From Tieghemostelium lacteum (Eukaryota; Evosea; Eumycetozoa; Dictyosteliales; Raperosteliaceae), in NCBI GenBank assembly GCA_001606155.1, contig LODT01000020.1:248001-312000 (forward strand): DNA of 64,000 nucleotides, written 5' to 3'. The position numbers were made by a program, and so were the translations under genes. This document shows positions 34,815-45,747 of this stretch, one piece after another. The first letter of the stretch is position 1. Every line of letters begins with the position of its first letter. Under the pieces are notes generated by a model, which was not told the DNA's origin, searched no databases, and was given only the letters and a program-made list of their open reading frames with translations.

Positions 34815-35480
34815 ATGTATAAAACTTCAATAATATTGGTAATTTTCTGCTATATCTCCTTGTGCTCTGCTGTTGACTGGTATAATTTCCGACCTTATAA
34901 TAGTACAACATGTACTGGTACCATGTATGGTGTAGGCTACTCCATAAAAGGTGATAATATTCCTTGTACTTCAAATATTGAAGGTACCTTCCATTCCACA
35001 ACTTCTATAATTACCCCAAGTAATACCACTATAAAACTCCAGTACTATTCCAACAGTCAGCCAAAGTTATGCTCATCACCATCACTTAATACTGTATACA
35101 ACCTAAACCAATGTCAAGATGCTGGTATCCAAGGTTTCAATGCTGGAATCAATAGTTTATGGTACTCCAAGAATTTCTATGTCAACAAAACCAGTACTCC
35201 ATATTACCCAACATCAGGTGGTGCCGAAACCAATATCCTCTACACCATGTACAACTTGGCATGTACCACAATCACTGGTTATGCTTATCATGTAGGTTAC
35301 ACAACTCTCAACGACCCAAATGACCCAAACATCTACTACAGATACTACTGTGAGGGTGGTGTTCCATACCGTGAATATTGTGAACAAGCTTGGGGATGTG
35401 ATGGTTACCCACAAGATATCTCACAATCATGTTATCCAAACTACAGTTTCTTCTTAGCCAGAACAGTTACTTGTGTATAA
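34815..35480 (+). CDS. Small secreted Cys-rich protein, paralogue B
   Basis: Single exon, 221 residues; signal peptide at residues 1-19 (MYKTSIILVIFCYISLCSA). Mature start VDWYNFRPYNSTTCTGTMYGVGYS. It shares cysteine positions, the LACTTITGYAYH block and the YYCEGGVPYREYC block with the gene at 31913-32551, in the same orientation 2.3 kb upstream. The middle (about residues 45-120) has diverged, with Thr/Ser/Asn-rich sequence. This is a local tandem duplication with clear divergence. Function unknown; likely extracellular. Confidence 0.85.
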   Translation: MYKTSIILVIFCYISLCSAVDWYNFRPYNSTTCTGTMYGVGYSIKGDNIPCTSNIEGTFHSTTSIITPSNTTIKLQYYSNSQPKLCSSPSLNTVYNLNQCQDAGIQGFNAGINSLWYSKNFYVNKTSTPYYPTSGGAETNILYTMYNLACTTITGYAYHVGYTTLNDPNDPNIYYRYYCEGGVPYREYCEQAWGCDGYPQDISQSCYPNYSFFLARTVTCV

Positions 35481-35676
35481 ATCATTTATACACGATTCAA
35501 TATATATATACAAAGCATCATTGTAATTTTAAATATAATCAAGAGTGTAATTCTAAATATAATCCAATGTACTTTTAAAAATGTAACAATAATAAAACAA
35601 AATCATCATTTTTCTTTTGTTTTTTTAAACTTAAGTTTATCTGTACAGAAATTTCTATTTTATCGATATAGGAAAT

Positions 35677-36118
35677 CTAGTTAATATTAGATTCATCTTG
35701 TTCATTTGAAGGTTTCATTGTATTCAAATGAAGGTTATATTTTTTCTTTTCATAAGGTATTCTATAATAAAGAAGTAGTGGGTGTGTCAGGATCCTTAAA
35801 AAAAAAAAAAAGGTGAGTGTATAACAATTAGGAAAATATGTACTTGTAATGTAATGCTAGTAGTAATCTAGCTCTAGCTTCTTCAATTTTACTATCAATT
35901 TCTTCATTATCCTCAAGATCTTTATATTTTTGAAAGGTATTTCTGCATTCATTTCTAATGTCCTCTTTTTGATTTATATTCTCCCAAGAGTTTGCAACTC
36001 TCAATATAGATCTATACATATATATAACCTGTTTATGTCTTGACATTTGGTTAAATGTCTGTTGATTAATTGCATTGTATGCTGTTTTTGATAATTTCAA
36101 TACTGTTGTTTTGAACAT
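35677..36118 (-). CDS. LYRM1-like LYR-motif protein
   Basis: Small mitochondrial-type LYR protein. Two exons, 36118-35844 and 35761-35677; the intron is phase 2 (donor GTACAT, acceptor TATAG). The predicted protein has 119 residues and a TAG stop. After a basic N-terminal leader (MFKTTVLKLSKTAYNAI) comes MYRSILRVANSW, with Met replacing Leu in the LYR motif, then IRNECRNTFQKYKDL and EEARARLLLALHYK. The second exon continues IPYEKKKYNL, matching the 'HYKIPYP' end of animal LYRM1, which is why the intron is favoured over the early stop in the unspliced frame. LYR proteins usually act with the acyl-carrier protein and Fe-S machinery; the partner here is unknown. Confidence 0.8.
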
Positions 36119-36212
36119 TTAATTTGTAAATGGATTGCGCGTGAAAAATAAAATTCAAATTTTAATTTTATTACAAAAAAAGCCGACAAACACATAAATT
36201 AATTTCTACGAA

Positions 36213-37324
36213 ATGCTTACAACTCAAAATGTTAGTACTCCTAAATCCAAACAACAGATATTAAATGAAAGAAGAGCAATTAGAAAAGAATATAGAAAGC
36301 TAATTACTCATACACAAGGTATGTAACAATCAACATTCCCATATGCAGATATTTCCATAGATTTTAATTGTCAAATCTAACCTAACTATTGTGTAGCAAG
36401 TAGATCTGATTTAGTAAACCCCGAATCAAAGGGATTGTTGGAGGTATTGGAAAAGGGTGAGGATTTGTATAGAAAGGTTGACCATGCAAGAGAGGCTGCA
36501 TTGGATTCAGAGTTTCTCTCATTGACATCTCAATATGGTTTAGAACAAGTACAATCATTGAAGATAACTCTTACCAATTTTAATAGTTTGGTTTTTATGA
36601 ATAGAGTTAAAGATAGATTAAATGAATCTGAAGATGATTTAACAGATGCATGGACTAAACTAGGTGCATCTGTAAAGAATATATATAACCCTACACCACT
36701 ATTTGATTTTATGTATGGCCCTATGGAACTTGAGATTAAAGAGAAAAAGAAACCAGAAAGAAGACAAAAAACACAGGAAGAGGAGTTAGGAAAGAAGGTA
36801 ACTGCAGAGAAAGTTGATGATACACAGAATGCAGAATCTGAATCTACAAGTACTGGTGTACAAGCAATGAGATCTTTTCTAGAAAGAAAACAACAAAAAT
36901 CATTTTTAGATACAGTAGTCGATCAAAAATCCTTTGCTAGAACCGTTGAAAATATATTTTACTATTCATTTCTACTAAAAGATGGTCATGTTGCAATGAA
37001 ATCAGATAATCAAGATGGTATCACTGCTCAGATTTCACACCCACCCGAGGAAAAAGATTTTAAAGATGGTTCAGCTATTCCAAAACATTCAATTGTTAAA
37101 ATGGATTATGAATTATGGAGGGTATTTATTTCCCATAGTTTCACATATTTTATAAATTTAAATATATTAACACATACCACTTTTATTTTTATTAGAAATT
37201 AACACAACTTACAGAACAAGAATTTGATATTAACCAAGAAGCCGAATATATGAAAAAGAGACAATCCACTCAAAGTGGGAATCAAAAAGATGATAACCCA
37301 CGACCACAAAAAAAAGCTAAATAG
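36213..37324 (+). CDS. nse4: SMC5/6 complex kleisin Nse4
   Basis: Kleisin subunit that bridges the heads of the SMC5/SMC6 DNA-repair complex in the nucleus. Three exons: 36213-36318, 36397-37121 and 37196-37324 (phases 1 and 0); 319 residues, TAG stop. The N-terminus carries the Nse4 helical start ILNERRAIRKEYRKLI, then SRSDLVNPESKGLLEVLEKGEDLYRKVDHAREAALDSEFL, the SMC-neck-binding region. A Lys/Glu-rich middle is followed by the conserved C-terminal winged-helix block FARTVENIFYYSFLLKDGHVAM and KHSIVKMDYELWRKLT, which spans the last intron. Intron removal joins ELWR to KLTQLTEQEF, as in the family. It is divergent from the LYRM1-like gene, with 94 bases between start codons. Confidence 0.9.
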
Positions 37325-37473
37325 TTATTACCAATTTTGGTAATTTTTTTGTACAGAATTGTAAAGTAATTTCCCCTTTGTTAACACATCAGAACAATCC
37401 AATTACAAACATTGTAATAATAAAATATTGTTTACTTTATTCATGGTTTTATGTTTTCTAAATGTATCATTTA

Positions 37474-39196
37474 TTACTCTATAGAACTTAAAGGTAAATC
37501 ATATTGACCTTTGAGATCCCATTCTGGTTTATCTGGTGAGATATGATATCTCATGATTAATGGTTGTAATTTATGGTATCCAATGTTAAGGTATAGTAGG
37601 TGTTGGTAGTTATCAGCTAAAGCTTTTTCAAAGAGTTCTATACAGTTTCCAGTAAATGGAAGTTTGAGGTAAGGTGGATTCAATTTGATGCTATGTAGAT
37701 TGTGATTGGTAGATATTAGTGATGTAATTAGTTTAAAGTACTTTGGTAAGGATATAGTTCGACCTGAGTGTCTGCATAAAACCATCACGAATGATGTTAA
37801 GTTTTTGTTTAGTTTTAGTGCATCTATGACTCTATGGAATTCCATTGGTTCTTGGAAATCTGAAAAACCTAGTGTGGTCAATGATGGGTGATTTACATTT
37901 AAAAGTTGACAGAGATAAGTTGCACTGTATGCTGGCAGTGGATAGTAAAAGGATTGAATGTAATTATTGTATTTAAGTGATTGGAAAACTGATTTACAAC
38001 ATTCTTCCTCACGTCTATCGAAAAATTCTGTATTTAAGAATGCTAATTGTTTTAAATTTGGTAAATTCAATTCTAATAGGAATCTAGCAAAACTACTGAG
38101 ATTTTTACTTATATTAAATTGGATATCACTGATTTTAGAGTGATAGGAAATGTATACATTTTGGCACTCTTTAAATTCCACAGGATCAGAGTCTCCAATA
38201 GTGAGATTCTTGATATTTGATGGAACTGTCCAGTGTGTTAAATAATAGGAATTGTTTTACTTTTAGTTCAGTTAGTGTACAGTTGGTTATAGATATTTGG
38301 CCATTGTTGGTATTTATAAGTTCTACTTCTTCAATATCTAATTTCAGAAGAGATGTTGTAGTATTCAAACATTCTACCAATACTCTATAGTCAAGTTGGA
38401 AACCTTCACCAATCTCCATGATCTCTAATGACATGTTATTTTGGTGAATGGTTTGAAAAACCTCAGTCATGTTAGGGCGAATAATCACTCCAAACCCTTT
38501 CATTAATGAAAATTTTTTTAAATTTCTATACTTTTTAACACCCTGAACTATTGAATATGGAAATAGTGTTACTTCTAGTTCTAGTGTTTCCAATTGTGTT
38601 AAAAGTGAAATAGATCCCAATACATTATCTTTATAATCTTTAGCATCACCATCTGGCGACAATAGTTTAAGATTCTTTAAATTCTCCATTTTTAACAATA
38701 TATTATTGAATATTCCTTCAAAGATCTTAACAAAATTTAAACTTAATGTTACTGTATTAACTTGAGGGGGTAAATTAATCTGTGGAATATTTGATTTGAA
38801 ATCAGCATGAACAGTTATAAACACTTTTTTATAGGTACCATTTGGTAAATGACCATCAAAGATTTTAGATAAAGTCGTTTCTGTGTATGAATCAATATTA
38901 ATATTTAATTTTTCCAAATGGCTCTCGAAATTATTATTAAAACCTTCTGACAAAAAATCTTCTATATTTTCACGAGATAAACTCAGTTGAGTTATCTTAA
39001 ATTTCCCCTTGAAATGTGGGTTTTTGATTTGACAACGTGACTGCATAGTTGTAATCAGAGGTACAATCTTTTCTTTAAATTCTTTAGAAACCATTGATAA
39101 CCGAGTTAGAAAAAAGAATTGAACCATTTGATTTTTATACTGTCCTGTGTAGAAACGTAAAATTTGAACTATAATATATTGAGGTAACCTCAACAT
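37474..39196 (-). pseudogene. F-box/LRR-type dictyostelid gene with one frameshift
   Basis: Minus strand from ATG at 39196. The first frame runs to a stop at 38186, while a second frame, one base further 3', carries clearly coding sequence on to the stop at 37474. The reading switches in or near the A4 run (38255-38258): ...LTELKV in frame one continues naturally as NSYYLTHWTVPSNIKNLTIGDSD in frame two. One extra base in the run would explain it. The N-terminus (LPQYIIVQILRFYTGQ, LSMVSKEFKEKI) looks like an F-box, and the rest resembles irregular leucine-rich repeats, a common dictyostelid architecture of about 573 residues. No suitable intron fits. It could be a sequencing error or a recent pseudogene. 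It is divergent from SF3B3, with 123 bases between starts. Confidence 0.75.
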
Positions 39197-39319
39197 TTCT
39201 TTTGGAAATTTATAAACTTGTTTGTTTACTTTTTGTTTATTGAAATTATTATAATAAAGTTTATTTTTTTTTTTTCAAATTAAACTTTTTTTTGCATATT
39301 TTCGAGTTGTTGATTTTCA

Positions 39320-42300
39320 ATGTATTTATATAATCTAACATTACAGAATCCCACAACAATCTATCAATGTATTAGTGGTAATTTTTCAGGTACAAAATCT
39401 AGACCAGAGGTATTGGTAAGCCATGGTAGATCATTGGAATTGTTTTCCTATGATGATCATGGTAAATTAGATAGTATATTATATACAGAGATATTTGGTA
39501 CCATTAGATCAATGATGCCATTTCGTTTGACAGGTGGTAATAAAGATTATATAATTATTGGATCAGATTCAGGTAGAGTAGTAATTCTAGAATATAATCC
39601 ATCAAAGAATCAATTTGATCAGGTTCATCAAGAGACTTTTGGTCGTTCTGGATGTCGTCGTATTGTACCTGGTCAATATCTAGCTGTTGATCCTAAAGGT
39701 AGAGCTTTTATGATTGGTATGTATATTAATGATCATCATTATTCAAAAATCTCAGAATTTCGATATACTCACTCTCTTTTAACCATACCAGGTGCAATCG
39801 AAAAACAGAAATTAGTTTACATTTTAAATAGAGATTCAGCAGCAAAATTGACCATTTCATCGCCTTTGGAAGCACATAAATCCAATACAATTTTATTTTC
39901 AATGTGTGGTGTGGATGTGGGTTTTGAAAATCCAATTTTTGCGACATTGTCAGTGGACTATAGTAGCGAGTTGACATTTGATGTTCAGGAGTTGGACAGT
40001 AGAGGTGACCAACCATTGGATTCCAATGGTAGAAAGAAGATGTTGACTTTTTATGAATTGGATTTAGGTTTGAATAATGTAGTTAGAAAATGGTCAGATG
40101 AAGTGGACTTTAGTAGTAATATAGTGATGACTGTGCCAGGTGGTTCAGAAGGTCCTGGTGGTGTGTTGATATGTTCTGAAAACTATTTAACTTACAGGAA
40201 CCAGTCACATCCAGAGAGAAGAGTTAGAATTCCACTTCGACAAGGTAGCAATCCAAATAAGGGATTATTGATTGTCTCTCATGCATTACATAAACAAAAG
40301 GATATGTTCTTCTTTTTGATACAGTCAGAGATTGGTGATCTCTATAAAGTAACTTTAGATTACCAAGCAGAGAATGTAGAAAACATTAGAGTATGCTATT
40401 TTGACACTATTCCAGTGTCCAGTTGTATCAATATTCTAAAGACTGGTTTCTTTTTTTCAGCCTCGGAATTTGGAGATCACGGTTTCTACTATCTCAATAA
40501 CCTGGAAGTCGATGAATCTGATCAAATTACAGGCAATGATGGAATCCAATGGTTCCCACAACATGGTGAGCTAAAGAACCTCTTACTTACCCACAGTTTA
40601 GATAGTTTAGCTCCAGTTATGGATTTCAAGGTCATGGACTTGGTTCGTGAGGAGAACCCTCAGTTTTACAGTCTATGTGGTGTCAGTCAGAATAGTTCGC
40701 TAAAGGTACTTAGACACGGTCTGCCAGTTACACAGTTTGCAGATACACCTCTGCCTGGTGTTCCAAGTGGTATTTGGACAGTTCCCAAACCTAAATCAGA
40801 AATGGCAAAAGATGACAACTCACAAATTGACAAATACATTGTTGTATCGTTTGTAGGATCAACACTGGTTTTGGCAATTGAAGATGAGGTTAAAGAGGTC
40901 TCTGATTCAGGTATACTAGATAGCACTACAACTTTGCTTATAAAGTCTGTTGGGGCAGATCAAGATTCAATAATACAGGTCTATGCTAATGGTATGAGAC
41001 ATATCAAAGCTGATAAGAGAATCAATGAATGGAGAGCACCTGGAAAGAAGACTATTGTACATGCCTGTGCTAATCAACATCAAGTTGTCATTGCTCTAAC
41101 TGGAGGTGAACTTATTTACTTTGAAATAGATCAAGCTCACAATCTAGTTGAAATTATGAAGAAAGACATGAGAAGGGATATTTCCAGTATTGAGATTTCT
41201 CCAGTTCCTCGTGGTAGACAATTCTCAAAATTTCTAGCAGTTTCAGATTGGGAGGGTCCTGTTAAGGTCTTTTCATTGGACAAGGAGAATTGTCTAACTC
41301 AAATTGCACTTTTTGATACTGATCGTCAACAGGTCGAATCATTGGCAATGATTGAGATGCCAATTAACGAGGCTGGTCAAGAGAGATCGCATTCCACTTC
41401 GAATCAAATTCAGTCATCTCAACCAGGGGTTTTGTTTTTGTTTGTTGGATTAAAGAATGGTGTGATTAAACGTGCTACTATGGATCAAGAGACTGCAGAA
41501 CTTTCTGATTTCAGACAAAGATTCCTCGGTAGAAAGCCAGTTAAGTTCTTTAAGATTAAGGTGAGATCACATAGTGCACTATTAGCATTGTCCTCAAGAG
41601 TTTGGTTGACATTTTCTAATCAGGGCAGACTTGAGATGAAACCTATATCCATTGAACCTTTGGATAATGCCAGTAGCTTTGCATCTAAAGAATATCCAGA
41701 GGCCATTGTTGCAACTAGTGAGAATTCATTAAAGATATTCAATGTTGACAGGTTATCTGATCTCTTCAATCAGGTTACTGTACCACTAAACTACACTCCA
41801 AAGAGATTTATAGTACATCCTCAAACCAATTTCATTATTCTCTTGGAGACTGAAACCAATTACAACACCTATTCTCTAAGTCAAGAAGAGTTGAATCCAG
41901 TCAAAAAGGAAGAAAACGATATGGACACAGAAGAAGATAGCAAAGACAAGACTATATATCGACCAAAGATTGGTGGTGTAGGCAATTGGAAATCACTAAT
42001 TAGACTCTTGGATCCAGTCACTAATCAAACTTTAGATATTTTGGAATTGGGACTCAATGAAGCTGCTTTGAGTCTTTGTACAGTAAATTTTGGAAATGAA
42101 GGTGAAATCTATTTGGCAGTTGGTACAGGTACTGGAATCATTTTGAATCCAAAATCATTCCAATCGGCATCTATTCATTTGTATAGGTTCACACAACAAG
42201 GTAGAAAGCTGGAACTTGTCTATAAGACTGAAGTTGAAGAACCTGTCTATGCATTATCATCATTCCAATATAAACTAGCTGCTGGTATCTCACATTGTTT

Positions 42301-43054
42301 ACGTATCTATGAAATGGGTAAAAAGAAGCTTTTACGTAAATGTGAGACAAAATCACTTCCAAATATCATAACAAATATCCATAGTCAAGGTGACAGACTT
42401 GTGGTCTCTGATGTCCAAGAATCCATTCACTTTGTCAAATATAAAAAAGATGAAAATATGATGTATGTATTTGCAGACGATTCTGTACCTAGATATGTAA
42501 CGGCTAGTTGCGTTCTCGACTATGATACTGTAGCTGCCGCCGATAAATTTGGTAATATCTATGTGGTAAGACTGCCATTGAATGTATCTGATGAAGTTGA
42601 GGAAGATCCAACTGGTAGTAAACTTAGATTTGAAAGTGGATATCTCAATGGTGCTCCACATAAACTCGAACAAATTGCAAACTTTTATGTTGGAGAGACT
42701 GTAAATACTCTCTGTAAAGTAAGTTTAATTATTGGGGGTCCTGAAGTCATATTATACACTACTTTATCAGGTTCAATTGGTGCACTTATACCTTTTACCT
42801 CAAGAGAAGATGTCGATTTATTCTCAAGTCTTGAAATTCAAATGAGACAAGAAAACCCTCCACTTTGTGGACGTGATCATTTGTCTTATCGTTCCTACTA
42901 TTTCCCAGTTAAAAATGTAATTGATGGTGATCTTTGTGAACAATTTTCTACTTTGGATCCACAAAAACAAAGATCCATATCAGAAGAATTAACTAGATCC
43001 CCACAAGAAGTCTTAAAAAAACTTCAAGAATTAAGAGCCTCAAAATTAATTTAA
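39320..43054 (+). CDS. sf3b3: Splicing factor 3B subunit 3 (SF3B3/SAP130)
   Basis: Core subunit of the U2 snRNP SF3b complex in the nucleus. Single exon, 1,244 residues, close to the human protein length. The N-terminus MYLYNLTLQNPTTIYQCISGNFSGTK and the blocks EVLVSHGRSLELF, TFGRSGCRRIVPGQYLAVDPKGRA, and near the C-terminus CGRDHLSYRSYYFPVKNVIDGDLCEQF are hallmarks of SF3B3 and its DDB1/CPSF160 beta-propeller relatives. Three beta-propellers are expected, with an acidic insert at about residues 855-880 (KKEENDMDTEEDSKDK). It follows the F-box gene divergently and is 140 bases upstream of the isomerase gene on the same strand. No intron, which is unusual for a gene this long in this window. 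Confidence 0.97.
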   Translation: MYLYNLTLQNPTTIYQCISGNFSGTKSRPEVLVSHGRSLELFSYDDHGKLDSILYTEIFGTIRSMMPFRLTGGNKDYIIIGSDSGRVVILEYNPSKNQFDQVHQETFGRSGCRRIVPGQYLAVDPKGRAFMIGMYINDHHYSKISEFRYTHSLLTIPGAIEKQKLVYILNRDSAAKLTISSPLEAHKSNTILFSMCGVDVGFENPIFATLSVDYSSELTFDVQELDSRGDQPLDSNGRKKMLTFYELDLGLNNVVRKWSDEVDFSSNIVMTVPGGSEGPGGVLICSENYLTYRNQSHPERRVRIPLRQGSNPNKGLLIVSHALHKQKDMFFFLIQSEIGDLYKVTLDYQAENVENIRVCYFDTIPVSSCINILKTGFFFSASEFGDHGFYYLNNLEVDESDQITGNDGIQWFPQHGELKNLLLTHSLDSLAPVMDFKVMDLVREENPQFYSLCGVSQNSSLKVLRHGLPVTQFADTPLPGVPSGIWTVPKPKSEMAKDDNSQIDKYIVVSFVGSTLVLAIEDEVKEVSDSGILDSTTTLLIKSVGADQDSIIQVYANGMRHIKADKRINEWRAPGKKTIVHACANQHQVVIALTGGELIYFEIDQAHNLVEIMKKDMRRDISSIEISPVPRGRQFSKFLAVSDWEGPVKVFSLDKENCLTQIALFDTDRQQVESLAMIEMPINEAGQERSHSTSNQIQSSQPGVLFLFVGLKNGVIKRATMDQETAELSDFRQRFLGRKPVKFFKIKVRSHSALLALSSRVWLTFSNQGRLEMKPISIEPLDNASSFASKEYPEAIVATSENSLKIFNVDRLSDLFNQVTVPLNYTPKRFIVHPQTNFIILLETETNYNTYSLSQEELNPVKKEENDMDTEEDSKDKTIYRPKIGGVGNWKSLIRLLDPVTNQTLDILELGLNEAALSLCTVNFGNEGEIYLAVGTGTGIILNPKSFQSASIHLYRFTQQGRKLELVYKTEVEEPVYALSSFQYKLAAGISHCLRIYEMGKKKLLRKCETKSLPNIITNIHSQGDRLVVSDVQESIHFVKYKKDENMMYVFADDSVPRYVTASCVLDYDTVAAADKFGNIYVVRLPLNVSDEVEEDPTGSKLRFESGYLNGAPHKLEQIANFYVGETVNTLCKVSLIIGGPEVILYTTLSGSIGALIPFTSREDVDLFSSLEIQMRQENPPLCGRDHLSYRSYYFPVKNVIDGDLCEQFSTLDPQKQRSISEELTRSPQEVLKKLQELRASKLI

Positions 43055-43194
43055 ATAAAAAAGTCTTTACAACATATGCTTTAAATATTTCGGTCAAAAT
43101 ATCATTTTTTACTCTCATGGACTAGAATTAATAAATATTAATTTCATTTGAATATCCTTGTAAGAGATTTTTTTTTTTATTTATTTTTTTTTTT

Positions 43195-43950
43195 ATGTTT
43201 AGACTTTGTAGGCAATTACTGTGTAATACTAAAAGAATGTCAGAAGTTAATGCAAATGCTGTAGAATTTAAAGGGCACAATGATGTACAAATTCAATACA
43301 TGAATGAGGAATGTATCATTGTTGACGTAAATGATAAACCTTTAAGACCAGGTACCAAAAAGGAGTGTCATTTAATGTCCAATATCTCTCAAGGACTATT
43401 ACATAGAGCATTCAGTGTATTTTTATTCAATAGTGAAGGTAAATTACTTTTGCAACAGAGAGCAATGGAAAAGATCACATTTCCAGGATACTGGACCAAC
43501 ACTGTCTGTTCTCATCCACTTTGGCTTGAAGGCACAGAATTGGTAGAAACCGATCAAAAAGGTGTGAGAATTGCAGCTAGAAGAAAATTGAATCACGAAT
43601 TGGGTGTTCCTTTAGATCAAGTTGATATTGATGATTTTCAATATATGACTAAAATTCTATATCTTTCACCATCAGAAGAGGATCCAGTTTGGGGTGAACA
43701 TGAAATGGACCATATTTTAGTCATTCAAAAGAATGTTGATCTCAAACCAGAGCCAAACGAGGTTATGGACACTAAATATGTAACCAAAGAGGAACTACAG
43801 GAAATATTTAAACAAGCCGATGAAAAGAAAATCAAAGTGACTCCTTGGTTTAAATTGATTGCTGAAAATCATCTTGAACCATGGTGGAACAATTTAAACA
43901 ACCTTAAACCTTTAGTTGACCCATATAATAAAATTCACAAATACTATTAA
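43195..43950 (+). CDS. ipi: Isopentenyl-diphosphate delta-isomerase (type I)
   Basis: Interconverts isopentenyl and dimethylallyl diphosphate, the last step before prenyl chain building. Single exon, 251 residues. The Nudix-fold landmarks are HRAFSVFLFNSEGKLLLQQRA, then GYWTNTVCSHPLW with the catalytic Cys (about residue 106), the helix GVRIAARRKLNHELG, and WGEHEMDHILVI with the catalytic Glu. The start MFRLCRQLLCNTKRM could be a weak mitochondrial or peroxisomal leader; a second Met at residue 15 begins closer to the usual start. The C-terminus KYY has no obvious targeting signal. It converges on the thymidylate kinase gene, with 68 bases between stops, and is 2 kb from another mevalonate-pathway gene. 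Confidence 0.96.
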   Translation: MFRLCRQLLCNTKRMSEVNANAVEFKGHNDVQIQYMNEECIIVDVNDKPLRPGTKKECHLMSNISQGLLHRAFSVFLFNSEGKLLLQQRAMEKITFPGYWTNTVCSHPLWLEGTELVETDQKGVRIAARRKLNHELGVPLDQVDIDDFQYMTKILYLSPSEEDPVWGEHEMDHILVIQKNVDLKPEPNEVMDTKYVTKEELQEIFKQADEKKIKVTPWFKLIAENHLEPWWNNLNNLKPLVDPYNKIHKYY

Positions 43951-44018
43951 GATGGATTTCGACAAAAGAGTTCATCATCTCAATATACCTAAACTACATT
44001 GTCATACCATCAACACCT

Positions 44019-44746
44019 TTAACTGATGGTAGAGATTTGTTTATTTTTTATAATATCTAATTCCTTATTGACAATATCGCTAATCTCTTTGGAAATTGTT
44101 TCAATATCTCTATTGGCATCAACCACCTTCCATTTTGGAGTCATTAGTTTGGATTCATAGATATCTTTAATTTTCTTTTGAAATTCTAATTTTTCATATC
44201 TCTCACCACCAAAATCACCTCTTTTAGTTGCATCCTCACTGTTCATTGACAGGTATATAATGACATCTGGTTCAGGTAACCCTTTTTCACATGCATAACA
44301 CCAATCAAAATCAATACCTTTTGCAGCTGTATAAGCAACACCTGAATATGAATATCTATCTACAACTAAATTTACGCCACTATTTAATGCTTGATATATA
44401 GAATCTCTAGAAAGAGATAAGACATTGGTAATATATAAGTATATCATTATGATGATAAAGGAAGAGTGCTCTGAGAGACATACTTTGCTTCCCATCTATT
44501 TGATGAAAATAATAAATGTAATGCTCTATCATCCATATTAGTTGAATTTTGTAAATAGGCATTTATAATAGTTCCAATTGGTGTAGTTCTGTCTGGAAAT
44601 CTCATTGCTTTGGTTGATAATTGCTTGTCATTTAGAAATTTTACAAGATTTTGAACTTGTGTTGATTTTCCAACTCTATCAACACCTTCAAATAATATAA
44701 ATAAACCTCTGTTAATCATTTCTTTGTTTTGTTGCTCTGAAGTCAT
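44019..44746 (-). CDS. dtymk: Thymidylate (dTMP) kinase
   Basis: Phosphorylates dTMP to dTDP. Two exons, 44746-44484 and 44406-44019; phase 2 intron, donor GTATGT; 216 residues. The P-loop is FEGVDRVGKST (about residues 19-29). The DRY-type motif and substrate loop are VVDRYSYSGVAYTAAKG, and the lid is KRGDFGGERYE. The join gives FSSNRWEAKDSIYQAL, matching the family across the intron. An in-frame extension upstream to 44827 is not used because it lies in AT-rich leader DNA; MTSEQQNK fits the normal N-terminus. Confidence 0.95.
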
Positions 44747-44919
44747 AATGTGGTGTCCAAGTTTTATTTTTAAAAAAAAAAAATAACTAGGTATATTGCA
44801 TATAAAAAAAAGCGCCAATAAGCACAAGTGATATATATATTCGTAATTTTTATTATTTACAAGATTAGAATAACAGAAAAATCTATCTCTAAAGATTTCT
44901 ATGATTGTACAAGTTATTA

Positions 44920-45747
44920 TTATTTTGGTAATGGGTTATCATTTGGATTAAAGTTTTCAATATGGGTATTGGTGAGTTTGGTAGTTCTACGTTTACGTTC
45001 CTTTTTGCCTTTATCTTTAGTTTTGAGAATTTTAGTTACTTCAAAGTCCTCAACTGTAGTCAAACCAGCCTCTTTCATTTCTTTTTCAAGGTCTGTTTCT
45101 GAAATTGGGACACGTATATCTTTCCACATGTCTATCAGTTCTTTTGGTAGAGTAATTCTATATTTTTCATCATTGGGGAAAATAACATCAGATTGTATAT
45201 CAGCACCCTTCAATGAGAATAACTCTTTTTGTTCCTTAAGTTTTTTAACATCCTTTTCTACATCTCCATAGGACTCTGCTAGTTCGGATACAATGATGCC
45301 ATTAGGGTTATTAGATAACAACTCAAGTATCTCTCTAGGATTTTTTACCGCATAGGTGGGTTTATAGGAATAAGAGCCATCATGGTGGCATATCACCTTT
45401 GGATTTGCTCTTAGTGAGTCTATAATAGCTTGATTTCCAATGATATTGATATTAATGTTGGCATTAATATTTTGAGGTGTTACTTTTTCACCCTCTATAT
45501 CACGAAGATAATTAACAACATCAAATAACATTCGAGTCTGAGATTTAGTGCTTGATGGTGTCTGTTGGTTGATAACAGGTTTGGAACCACCACTTCCATA
45601 ACTATTATTTACGCTGTTAAATAAAGATGCATTGGACTTATTACTGCTACTAGTACTAGTAACTGTGGCCGAGTTATTAGTTTGTTGTGGTTTTTTATAA
45701 GATTGTAGTGTTTCTAAAGCTTTCAAATGTAAATTTTTAGTGTCCAT
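44920..45747 (-). CDS. gtf2e2: Transcription initiation factor IIE, beta subunit
   Basis: General RNA polymerase II initiation factor that, with TFIIE-alpha, recruits TFIIH. Single exon, 275 residues. A low-complexity N-terminus (Ser/Asn/Thr) is followed by the first winged-helix domain (MLFDVVNYLRDIEGEKVTPQNI... ANPKVICHHDGSYSYKPTY) and the second (REILELLSNNPNGIIVSELAESY... KELFSLKGADIQSDVIFPND). The C-terminus is basic (KTKDKGKKERKRRTTKL), typical of TFIIE-beta. An Asn/Ile insert (INANININIIGN) sits in the first winged helix. The gene is divergent from phosphomevalonate kinase, with 194 bases between start codons. Confidence 0.92.
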   Translation of the reverse strand: MDTKNLHLKALETLQSYKKPQQTNNSATVTSTSSSNKSNASLFNSVNNSYGSGGSKPVINQQTPSSTKSQTRMLFDVVNYLRDIEGEKVTPQNINANININIIGNQAIIDSLRANPKVICHHDGSYSYKPTYAVKNPREILELLSNNPNGIIVSELAESYGDVEKDVKKLKEQKELFSLKGADIQSDVIFPNDEKYRITLPKELIDMWKDIRVPISETDLEKEMKEAGLTTVEDFEVTKILKTKDKGKKERKRRTTKLTNTHIENFNPNDNPLPK

